Assembly: GCA_025094145.1 (NCBI GenBank)
Contig: JALLLS010000026.1
Location: 310,001 to 374,000, forward strand
DNA length: 64,000 nucleotides
Direction: 5' to 3'
DNA from: Spinellus fusiger
Taxonomy: Eukaryota > Mucoromycota > Mucoromycetes > Mucorales > Phycomycetaceae
A program made the translations under genes and the position numbers. This document shows, one piece after another, positions 21,977 to 32,600 of the stretch (position 1 is its first letter; every line of letters begins with the position of its first letter). The notes under the pieces were generated by a model, which did no database searches, had not been told where the DNA came from, and was given only the letters and a program-made list of their open reading frames with translations.

Positions 21977-22231
21977 TTAGTCAAACGAGACTCCATCGAT
22001 AACTGGGAAGGAGATGGATGGAGATGAACTAGAAGGCTTGGACCTTTTATTGGTTCTAGGTGTATCTTTGGAGCCATGCCTTCTTTTGTTATATCTACAA
22101 AAGCGCTCTGAAAGGGTGCCATTTTCCCTTGGAGACATTAGAATATATATAAAGTTCAATGTAGCAGCTAGATCACGATTCCAAAGCCTCAATGTCTTGT
22201 CTTTCATACAGTTTTGGTTTGAACACCTATT
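21977..22231 (-). pseudogene. TnpB/Fanzor-like C-terminal zinc-ribbon/RuvC-III fragment, second copy
   Basis: After an acceptor-like ttcaaatag (~22225-22233) the minus strand reads RCSNQNCMKDKTLRLWNRD then LAATLNFIYILMSPRENG. This resembles the last zinc-ribbon cysteine pair followed by the RuvC-III Asp-X-Asn-Ala-Ala-like motif of TnpB/Fanzor-type nucleases, with a basic Ser-rich tail ending at 21977. It differs clearly from the arm copies (WNKDVNASKNI). No upstream nuclease exons were recognised to about 22600, where another LINE begins, so it is probably a 3' remnant. Other proteins with similar Cys-pair/NRD ends are possible. Confidence 0.4.
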
Positions 22232-22259
22232 TGAAGGGAGAGAAAGATAAGTATTTTTT

Positions 22260-22650
22260 ATATGTAAAATTAAGAAGAAATGACCTGAGAAGACCATGAC
22301 ATTTAACTTGAAGTATTTATTGTGTTGATGTTATAGCGTTCTCAATGACGTCTTGGGTTCAAAGGTATTTGGTTAGTTAATGTATGGTTCACTCTACTCT
22401 TTGTTATTCAACCTCTTTGCTATTCTTTTATACTTCTACCCTATTCTGATTGTTACTGCAAATAGAGGAACTTTAATATTAAAAGGCATATATTCTAATG
22501 CAGGCTGTTGCACCTTCATACTATCTCTAATAAATTTCATCAATTGCATCAAATACATTACGGCTTATCTTGGGTAATGCATCCCAGACTCATCAGTTTG
22601 TGGCTTTTTTTTTTTTACGATTTGCTAACTGCTAATTTCTCGCTTTTTTA
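22260..22650. other. AT-rich spacer
   Basis: No supported gene. A plus-strand frame at 22380-22577 is hydrophobic but has no recognisable family and no intron or codon signal. Confidence 0.4.
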
Positions 22651-22651
22651 A

Positions 22652-23190
22652 TACAGTTCAAAGTGTTTTATTTTTATTTTTGGGTGTAATTTGCTATTCG
22701 CGCATTGGGCATGTCAGCCACCCTATGAGAACTTTTAAGAAAAATAAGAATAAACATAGAAACACTTCAAATACAAAAGTGAAAAAATAATGCAGAATAA
22801 TAAGAGACAGATGGACAGAGAATACAAAACCTCAAATGAGGAAAAATGATGAAAAATGAGAAATGATGGTAAAATTAGAATTATGAATAGACATCCAGAA
22901 GGCCATAAAGTCAGCAAGGAAACCAGGACACCAAAAAGATAACCATCATCCTGTGGCGATTCGAAATCCAACGAGAGATACTTAGAGCAACTCGGACAAT
23001 CCTGAAAATAAATACAGTAACTACACTAGCAGCTTCTGGCTTTGCTAAACGGGTTATGAATGGGTGGTAGAGGAGAAATCGGAGAAGTGAGGATACAGCG
23101 TCTGTTGCTGAAGGAGTCTTTGCACTCTATGGCGGCGTTGGCGTTCCCACTCAACACACCCATCAGCAGCCTCAATGAGCAGGCTACCAG
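22652..23190 (-). mobile_element. 5'-truncated LINE 3' end
   Basis: Almost the same 3' UTR as 5297-5690 plus the last ~40 codons of the LINE ORF (minus strand). It is cut at 23190 within the Gly-Ser-Leu-Leu-Ile-Glu-Ala-Ala-Asp region. Ten bases of unrelated sequence separate it from Tc1 element E. Confidence 0.82.
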
Positions 23191-23202
23191 AAAAGCAAAA
23201 TA

Positions 23203-24282
23203 CAGTGTCCAGTGTAAATTCTATAACCTTTATTCATTCTCCGACCTTTATTTTGCTCAAAATAAATTCTTTTTTTTTTTTTTTTGCTTATTCCTCATTT
23301 CTTCTTTTTTCTGCTATAGCATACATTATGTTTAACACCACTGAACAAACCAACAAGCCTATTGGAAAAATAAAGAAGAATATTGATGACTTTACTCGTC
23401 AACTCATTTTTCAGGAGGCCACTGTAAATGGCACCAGACAAGTGGATATTGCAGTCATGTCTGGCATTAGTAATTCTGCTGTCAGTCTCATTATGAAGAG
23501 ATACAGGGAAACTGACTGTTTCAAGGCAGGAAAGAGCTCTGGGCACAAGCATATTCTGACGTAGAAGGACGAGAAAAATTTTTTATACGAGATGGAAAGA
23601 GATTCATTTCAGACAATAGATCAACTTTGTAAGCAGATGACTACCAAAGTGTACATGAGCACTTTTAGAAAAATGATAAAGAGGATTGACCTTTCTTCTT
23701 TCAGGGTTGTTAAGAAACATTCTCTCAGCATTAAACACAAGAAGTTGAGGATTACTTGGACTAGGACCTACCTCCACTGGATAGATGAAGACTGGAAGAA
23801 AGTCATCTGGTCCTATGAGTCAAAGTTCCAGTTGATGAGCAACAACCGCAACAGGGTGGTGCGCAGGAAGAAGGAAGGTCTTCTCTCAGAGCCCTGACCT
23901 GAACCCAATTTAGCATATTTGGGAGGAGATGGACAGACTAGTCCGCAAGAGGATGACCCCATCAATCACCTTCTAGGATCTGAAGGCTCTCCTGGTTCAA
24001 GAATGGGACAAGATCCCCAAAGAGGTTACCAACAACCTCATCAATAGCATACATCAGAAATATAGGGCTTTCATTGATGCCAAGGGTGGAAGCACAAAAT
24101 ACTAAGGGTTTCCACCCAATAAACTTGTATATATTATCCTGTTGACCTTCTTTATACTTCATCCAATTTTCAAGTCTCTACTGTGTGTTTAATATGTGTT
24201 TTTATTACAAAGAATAATTATTTCCTATTACAGAAGCATATTGGAATGTAAAAAGCTATCCTTGTTTTATTGAAAGCCACTG
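23203..24282 (+). mobile_element. Tc1/mariner element E, internally deleted
   Basis: TA flanks at 23201-23202 and 24283-24284. The transposase begins MFNTTEQTNKPIGKIKKNID (23329), with helix-turn-helix VDIAVMSGISNSAVSLIMK, then a stop, FQTIDQLCKQMTT, and VIWSYESKF in which the first catalytic Asp is Tyr. The frame jumps from KKEGLL to a SPDLNP region (23880-23915), so the second Asp segment is deleted. The left terminus (CAGTGTCCAGTG) does not match the CAGTGGCTTTC right terminus. The last ~105 bp is shared with element A as part of the inverted duplication. Confidence 0.83.
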
Positions 24283-24284
24283 TA

Positions 24285-25318
24285 CATTACTCCAATGAGC
24301 TCACAACCCTCCTAAATATCCATTAAAAGTAGCTTATCTTGAACGTCTTCAAAGTGAAATTACTAGTCTAGCGCGTGACAAGAATCCGCTGGTGACGGTA
24401 GCTTGTGGACTCTATAGACCTGTGTGGGATCTAACTCTTTTGCCACTATGCACGCACAAAGAGAGACATTGTCTACTAAAATGCTGGGTTGTTTGGTTAC
24501 CACCAACACCTTCAGTTCCTTGCCAATGTGGTCACCCTTTGGCTAACAGGGATCACTTTCTTACATGCACATTCGTTGACCATGAACACTCCATGTTCTT
24601 GTTCTTTCTAGTTCCTGCACCACTACACGACGTTCATCCAATTGACTATTGTCTAAATCTTTTGCCGCGCACGGTTAAGTCTTTTGTTGAATGGCGAGAT
24701 CTTTGGCTCAGTTTGTTAATACTGCTGCAAGCTATTGATCGAGCCACGTCTACTCGAGACTTTAAGGTAGAGCTATCAGCTGGTAGCCTGCTCATTGAGG
24801 CTGCTGATGGGTGTGTTGAGTGGGAACGCCAACGCCGCCATAGAGTGCAAAGACTCCTTCAGCAACAGACGCTGTATCCTCACTTCTCCGATTTCTCCTC
24901 TACCACCCATTCATAACCCGTTTAGCAAAGCCAGAAGCTGCTAGTGTAGTTACTGTATTTATTTTCAGGATTGTCCGAGTTGCTCTAAGTATCTCTCGTT
25001 GGATTTCGAATCGCCACAGGATGATGGTTATCTTTTTGGTGTCCTGGTTTCCTTGCTGACTTTATGGCCTTCTGGATGTCTATTCATAATTCTAATTTTA
25101 CCATCATTTCTCATTTTTCATCATTTTTCCTCATTTGAGGTTTTGTATTCTCTGTCCATCTGTCTCTTATTATTCTGCATTATTTTTTCACTTTTGTATT
25201 TGAAGTGTTTCTATGTTTATTCTTATTTTTCTTAAAAGTTCTCATAGGGTGGCTGACATGCCCAATGCGCGAATAGCAAATTACACCCAAAAATAAAAAT
25301 AAAACACTTTGAACTGTA
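24285..25318 (+). mobile_element. 5'-truncated LINE 3' end (right arm)
   Basis: Plus-strand frame 24392-24916 (174 aa) with CQCGHPLANRDHFLTCTF, the LINE zinc-knuckle, followed by the tail WERQRRHRVQRLLQQQTLYP. The 3' UTR ends in actttgaactgta at 25318. Counterpart of 5297-6333, but the coding part (24350-24700) differs from it far more than the 3' UTR does. Confidence 0.82.
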
Positions 25319-25340
25319 TTTTTTTAAAAAAAAATTGGCT

Positions 25341-25776
25341 GATATTAGCTGATATTAGCTAATATTGAGATATTCTCTTTTATGTTGGTCAATCAATTCT
25401 CTAAACAATAATTTTCTTCGAGCTCGATCTTTCTCTGCTATAGTCTATGAGAGAAAGTCATACTTCAGAAGAAAATCTGTGTTGAGGTAGGAATCGATAT
25501 CAAAGCTTATATTAGCTTAAAGTTCGCACAGGAAGACAAATTTAGAGAAAGAATAAGAATATTTTGTGATAGCGTTCACTGTAATAACTAGCTGCTCTAG
25601 AGTATCTCTGTATTTACCATGCCAGCCAATACCATCAATAGAATATTTAACAGAGATAATATGGTCTCCAGATGTCATAGAGCCAGTAGCACTCATAGTA
25701 TCAGTTTTACTAAATGAATTGGATGGAGAAGGATCATCCATATCCTGATAAAACAGGTAATAAGCGTAAAATAAAA
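25341..25776 (-). pseudogene. Possible N-terminal Fanzor-like/transposon ORF fragment (right arm)
   Basis: Mirror of 4840-5275, with the same 74-codon opening (ATG at 25741) and the same two stops in the continuing frame. See that entry for the reading and its limits. Confidence 0.4.
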
Positions 25777-28329
25777 GAATAATGGGTTTTAGTTTATGAT
25801 ATATATGATATTAAAGACATTAATTACCAACCTTATTTTTTTTGTTAAAAAACAAAACAAATGTTTGTTAGAAAATAAAGACCAAAAGATACTGGAAGGA
25901 TGTATTTATATAAAATTTGTAGAATAGGCAGTGATGCCACACCTATTCGCATGGATAGCTGTAGGAAAATAGGAAATCGGTGGAATTGCTAAAAACTAGC
26001 TAGAAGTAATAAAATGTTTCAAAAGGGAAATGTATATAATAGCTAAGTGTACATTTAATAAATAAATAAATAAAAGAGAAGTCAATACACATCTTTGATT
26101 CTTCAAGAAGGGTGGTTCATACCCTAAGGTAAAGAATAGTTATTGGTTCTTGCTCTGTTCCTGTTTGTTCCCTTTGTTTGTCTTTTTCGTTGGTCCGTGG
26201 TTAGGAAGATTGCCTTTATCTGTCTTCTCGTGTCCCCACAGGCCTACTCTTAGAGTGTCCCCTCCAGACCACCACAACCATAGTTTCTCACAGCCATAGA
26301 GAGACGAGTTCCCCATCTACCTTTACTAGCCTCTCCATTTTATACACCCTCAAGAGGAGCCAGCCTTTCCCCAAGGTCCTGCGTGTCTCCTAGCTCATCC
26401 CGAGTGCCCAAAACTACATATAGATGAGAATATTTGTGTTTTTTACTCTCATTAACCTTATTGTTTAGAATATAGACGGAATTACAAAAACAAATGCATA
26501 ATTCACTTATGAATACAGATAGGATCTACAAAAACAAATATTTTTGTGATATAAAAGGTAGCTTTTTGAATCATAACTACCTTGGGTGCTTTGATTGGCT
26601 GAAAATATGTTTAAAATGAGCAGACTACACACCCAAAGATATTCTGGCCTTAAAGCAGTGATATCTCCTTCCTTTTACATCAATAAAAACCTAACCTTAT
26701 ATGGAACAATGATTAAAATCAAAGGTTTGCAAGTGTCCAAATATTTGTTTCCTTTTCTAGTATACCTCACTATCAAATTGTATTATCAGTAAAATATATC
26801 GTTTATGAATAAAATTGTTTATTATAATATTATAGCTAATACTATATTATGACTATAGCGACTGCCTAAGTGCATTCCCTCATAATAATAGAATTTATAC
26901 CCTAAAGGCCTTGTGATTTATTCTTGGGAGATAGATAACTATGCTTAGGAGTATACCCTAGACATCCTAGACAGTATAGAAGAAAGAAAACCACCTGGAA
27001 CTGACTTGAGAAGGAATCTTAACTTATCTAATAACATAAGAGTGTATTAGTAATAATTCAATAAAAAGAGATAGTATGCTTACCTTTTACTTAATACTTT
27101 TCATGAGAAGAATAAGCCATATATCATTTATTAAAAGAAGTCAGTACTATGTCCAGTAGATTATAATGAGCTCAAGCCCAGAGGGAGACACTACTTACCT
27201 TCTTTACTTTCAAAATAGCCTCTGGTGATGTCTATGACCTCTTTCTATTGTTTCACTGTGTTAGTAATAGCACATTACCTTGCTCACTTATGCTCACCTT
27301 GATGAGTACTTGAGTGCTAAGTTGTATGTACAGTGTGGGGAATAACAAAAGGAAGGAACTATCAAAATAAATAATAATTTTATCTCTATTCTGGTGGGGT
27401 ATACATCATCCTCCACTCATAAAATTCACAAGTCAAACAATTCACACTCTATTTGCCTTAGACCTAAAAGACAGTATTAGAAATAATACCTTGTTCTCAC
27501 TAAGTACTATTGTTAATACCAGTTACAATGAGATAATTGAGGTGATTATGAATATTGAGTCAATAAATGAATACACTGTTCTCAATGTAAGTAAGTTTGG
27601 TTTTCTTTTCTGGACAATAATTACTATAGTTAATTCTGTGTGAGTCCTATAATGAATGCATTTTAAACATTGCTATGCTGCAAATACTGTGAGCTTATGG
27701 ATAGCACATGTTAAACATTAAATGCAGTGATTGAGTTGCAATGTCAGGTTTACTTCTTTTTATCCAAATTTATAGTGTTTATTTGCACAGTCGATAGTCA
27801 ATGCTAAAACAGACAGACAGTGAGAAGGTTCTTTTCAGACACATTAGCCAACCAAAGAAATAATATAATCTCATTGCTCATATATTTCCTTTTATATTCT
27901 GTTGCTATGTGACAAGAAACACACAGGACCTTGTAAGGCTGGCTACTCACACAAATATTGATAGAAAAGAGAAGGATGTGGGCTGACAGAAGACAAACGG
28001 GTGGTTGTAATAATCATGGCACCCTGTGGGAATACAGAAAGAAAACAAGTCGAGAACAAGAAACAGTCAGTTACTCAAGTCCTTAAAGCCTATCTTGTTT
28101 ATACTCTAGGAAGTTTCTCAGATCAAAGTCTATTTTTATTAAAGATGTAGATGACTAAACTTTTATATTGGTTTCGTATTTCTTTTACTGTTAGTTTGTC
28201 TACTTTGCTATTCTCAAGCAATAGATATGGTCTTCATATAACATTCAAGCAGACTAGAAAGGGTGGCTGCCCTGTCCTATAGTGTGTATAATCATGGCCT
28301 GTATTTCAAGGCCATAGAATTTCAGAAAG
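25777..28329. other. Arm interior without a recognised gene
   Basis: Mirror of 2291-4839. AT-rich, no supported coding frame on either strand. Confidence 0.5.
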
Positions 28330-28859
28330 TGGTTTTGTTGTAAATAATGTTTCTCTCTTCCCTTAAAACATACATAGAACAAGAGGAGGAGATCCATCTA
28401 TGAGTTTACTGAGATTTTATTATCGTATAGATTTGATCCTTATAGCTTAAAGATATATATATATATATAAATAGCCCCAAAATTCATACTATGTAACTTT
28501 GAGAAATCTATCTTTTATTCTGTAGTAAAGGGCACTAAGGTTATCAACAGGACCATTGGAGAGATGAATCTGTAGTAGTTCAGTCTCTAGCGGGGATGAC
28601 GAAATAGAGTTTTGACACAAAGTCTGGCTTAAGAGATTCCAAGGAGTAAATGAACAGGGACACAACACACAATTTGAATATAACGGGTAACTAGGCAACT
28701 GTTCTTTAGCAATTCTTTTCTTTCTAAAATGTTGTTGTAGTCTGCATTACTTTGGTAGTCCTGATTAAGCAAATGACTTGTGAAATTTCGACTTGTTCTC
28801 TGTTCGGATATTAATACCTACTAATTGCACTGTCTGTTGTTCTTCATAACTTCTATCCT

Positions 28860-29561
28860 CTATATTTTGTTTGTCTTTATCTGGCATATAAACCAACAGT
28901 TGTGATCTGGTGAGTGTATGTTTGTTATGTCTGACATGTTAGTCAGTTTCTATTTTATATTTTTTTATTTTAATAAACCCAGTGAATCCGTTACAAAAGC
29001 AAGAAGAAGGTGCTAGTGCAAGGGTAATACGACGTACATATAGAGTGCATTAATACATCCCGAACTAATTATTTTTACTATTATTTTATTATTGAAAAGG
29101 GGTATTGGCACCTAAAAGGATTGGAGTATGATCCTACCAAGCTGCCAGTCGTTGCTTATGGTGCAGGATTAAAGGTAAAAGATGCTGCCAAGTTTAAAGG
29201 TCATCGTGTTGGTTTGACGAGAATTTTATATCAATCATTGAAAAAGAGACAAAAGGGTGATCTTCTTGTAGTTGATGTTGATAAGTTTTAAACATCGAGA
29301 GTAAATATGATTGACTTCTCACCCAATATGAAAAGCCCTTCTAACAGTTATTTTGTTTTCTTTTTTGTTCTCAAGATCTGCCATACTTATAACATAAATA
29401 GCCTCACCGAGGTATTTATAAATTTCAACAGTATCTGTGCTTGCCAAGGTTATGGAATGATCTGGAACAAAGATGTGAAAGCATCAAAGAATATCTATAC
29501 AATTGCAGAAGAGGGATTAAAGGGTCTTCATCGATCAGCTCCATTCTGTAGAAAAGAATAG
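28860..29561 (+). pseudogene. TnpB/Fanzor-like C-terminal relic (right arm, best copy)
   Basis: Reconstructible exon pieces are ~28865-28916, 28982-29025, ~29098-29301 and 29375-29561, each bounded by GT-AG. The third encodes LPVVAYGAGLKVKDAAKFKG, HRVGLTRILYQSLKKRQKG, DLLVVDVDKF, then a stop. The fourth encodes ICHTYN, ACQGYGMIWNKDV, ASKNIYTIAEEGLKGLH and CRKE before TAG. The order (basic helix, Val-Asp-like strand, Cys ribbon, Trp-Asn-Lys-Asp...Asn-Ile) fits the C-terminal half of TnpB/Fanzor RNA-guided nucleases. It is dead as it stands: stops at about 29015 and 29288, and one Cys of each ribbon pair is Tyr. A structured block follows the stop codon. Confidence 0.52.
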
Positions 29562-29589
29562 ATATTCTTATTTGTATTCATATTATACA

Positions 29590-29635
29590 TCACCACATTG
29601 AAAGTGGTTTCCTCCGGGATTCAGATATCTACAGG
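29590..29635 (+). ncRNA. Conserved hairpin 3' of the Fanzor-like relic
   Basis: Within AT-rich DNA, 29 bases after the relic's stop codon, accac-attgaaa-gtggt (29593-29609) can form a 5 bp hairpin. A GC-richer ttcctccgggattcagatat follows. The identical block is at ~990-1025 in the left arm. TnpB/Fanzor guide RNAs are made from the 3' end of the gene and its flank, so this is a candidate scaffold remnant, but the evidence is position and structure only. Confidence 0.25.
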
Positions 29636-32600
29636 TAAATCTACATAATAATCTTTATTTAAAAACTAACATGAATACATAATTTATTTTCACACCTTTT
29701 CAAATCGATGTCATTTTTAAACAATTGTATTTCGACTATTCCCTTTTATATTCTAAAGATCTCCTGGTGTGTAGTCTAAAGCAGATCAAAGTTAAAGAAA
29801 GATAATTAAATGCAAAAAGATCTTTAGAATATAATACAATTCTATAATAATATTGTTAAAAATGAGAGAAAAAACCACCCCCTAATTCTTATTGAGTGGA
29901 AAGAAGGGTAATGTCTGTGCATTTCAAAAGAGAATAGGTTTGAATAATGTGTATTAACATACCTTGGAAGAAGTATACATTAAGTCCAAGTATTTCTATA
30001 ATAATGTCTTGAGAAATATACTGTAATGTAGCTAGAAATACCTCTTGTTGATTAACCTTCAAAACACTATAAAACAGCAAGACTATAATAATTTATGCTA
30101 TTACATAATACTTACATAATAGGGCTCTGCTCATGGAGGGACAATACACCAAGACAATGCTATAATAAGACAGTACAATGATAAGACAAAATGAACAAGC
30201 ATGTGGAAGTGTCTGTCTCTATAAAGAGTACACAAGCACTTGAGTCCTTACCATTCTTATCAGTGTCACTTACTGAGTGGTAAATACAGAGTAGCTGAGT
30301 AAGTTAAGCAGGAAATCATCGTCCTGAACAATCAGTAATGAAACCCCGAGACCAAGCATGGATAGCCTCACTTCCTCAAAATCATAATTCCATAGAATAG
30401 GGTATGATCCTCACCCATGACACTGCCCGAGTCTTCTTTCTTTTCTTCCACTATAGAATTAGTTTAATAGAGTAGCTAGTACGCATGATTATATAGTCCG
30501 GCCTTAAAGTTATACATGCTAAAAAGGAATTTAAGCATTCTTCATCACAATTTGCCCAATAAAAGAACATCGATAAAGAAGCAAGGGTATAAAAACAGGG
30601 CAAAGCTAAATATAGAAAAGAATAAATGAATCGTGGCACTGAATACAATGCCAACCATTCACATGACAATAAAAAAGCGTGGCATTATTATAGATTCCTC
30701 GGCTTGACTTCCTTCTTTCATTTGTTACAAAACACGTTTTTCAATGCTTTGTGTTCTCGGCAAAATAAAAACACGACGGGGCTCAACTGTCTGAACTTGA
30801 TGGTGTACCTATAGTCTCAAATCATATAATACGCTACTCACAATGATGAATCTACTCTTGTTGAGTTCGAAAAGAAACAAAAAAAAACTTTAATTTTTGT
30901 GTTGTTGAATTTGCAGATCTTTTTCAGGGTTCTGGGTAGATTTAGTTAGGATGGCAGTGTTTTTTTTTATATATTTATATTTCCGTAGTGTGACAAAGAG
31001 TGTGTAAGGAGCAGTTTAAAGCATAATGTGTCATGGTTGTGTTAATCAAGTCAACAGAACACACAACACTCTTCCAATAAGAATAAAAGAAGGGATGATG
31101 AGATAGGTCACTGAAAGAAAGTTTGTGGAAGCAATACAAATAATAAAAAATAATAATAAAAATTAAAATATATCAAGGGAAAAATCATCCCACATGGACA
31201 TCCTGGAGTGAATACAGACTCAAAAAGAGAAATTAGCTCCTAGATCTTGGGGACTTTTATAGATGCATAAACAAACATCACAACTTTTGGTTGATAATTA
31301 TATAGAAGTAGAATGAAATGAAATTGTATAAGTAGAAATACCTTCTATGCACACACTGAGCTCATTCTCCAGCAACTCTATCAGTGAAGAAGACTCTATT
31401 TTATTGTCACACAAAATTATAGTATCAAGTGTATAGATCAGTACAGTTCTTTAAACTTCAAATCGATGAATATAATGCACATGTAAGTTACAATAAAGAA
31501 GAGAAAAGGAAGAAGTATCTGGTGCAGTTGGACTATAGATAGAAAAATAATATACCTTTGTATGAAGTGCATCTTATTACATTGTGTCTATGTGTATGTG
31601 TGTAATTTTAAAGTGTTCATGGGATGTTACGATGAACAAAAACCTCAGAATACTATACCTACTCATTTACATTAAATAATGGGCTAGCTCATTGGTATCC
31701 CACATGGCTAAGGGATGCTAAATTTAGTATAAACTCTAACATAAATTATGATGGTAGTGGTATATGAGTTATATTGGAAATAATCAATTTCTAGTAGGTT
31801 GACTCTGTGTATAATTACCATCCTTGGTTAGCCCATGACAAATGTCTGCAATTCATGTAGCTGTCACTAAAGTACTTGGATCTTATTTAATTGTAATAAT
31901 CCTTAATAGAATTCAATATTTATTAAAATGGATATTCTACCTATCTGTACAAACGTTAAATTGCCATGCTCTGTCACGAAGGAGAATAGATTGATGGACT
32001 ATTACAAAGCATTTTGAGAGTATCGATTTAGGATAATTGCTTTCTAGAATATTGAATTATGCTATTATGTTGATTTCAAGGATGAAGTATTTTTTATGAA
32101 GCTAATGATGACTGGTAGCCACCATGTATTGTTAATGAGAAAAGGAGATATTTTAAAAGGACTGGGATGAGATATGTACATTACCTATACAAACAAAAAC
32201 AAAAACAAAACACACTCATTCAATAGCTATTCTATCCATCTCAAGATACTATTGGTATTTCATCATTTTAATCATTTTTGCCATTTCCCCCCACGTTTTT
32301 TTAACTGGGGGAAATTTCTTGGTTGATATCACCAAATAGCTTAAAATTGAACTATGTTGAAGTTAAATAGGCGTACTACACGATAAAAGCTACATCATCT
32401 CAATGGTCACAAGATCTTTCTATTGAAACATATTTATAACTCCCATTTAAGTAATGATATATTTATAAATACTCTCCTACGCACAGGATCAATTATGATA
32501 TTCAAACTAAACATTTAATAATACATATATAATTAAACAATTAGTCAAAAATAGAAAAGAAGTAACTCATAAATTCTTACAAATGGTTCTTAAACAACAA

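Larger units (their letters stand above)
24180..29795 (-). repeat. Right arm of 5.6 kb inverted duplication
   Basis: Reverse complement of about 825-6440 (see that arm). It contains the better copy of the Fanzor-like C-terminal relic. Its outer limit is seen where ctcctggtgtgtagtctaaa (29762-29781) still echoes 825-850 on the left; beyond it the sequences part. Confidence 0.93.
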
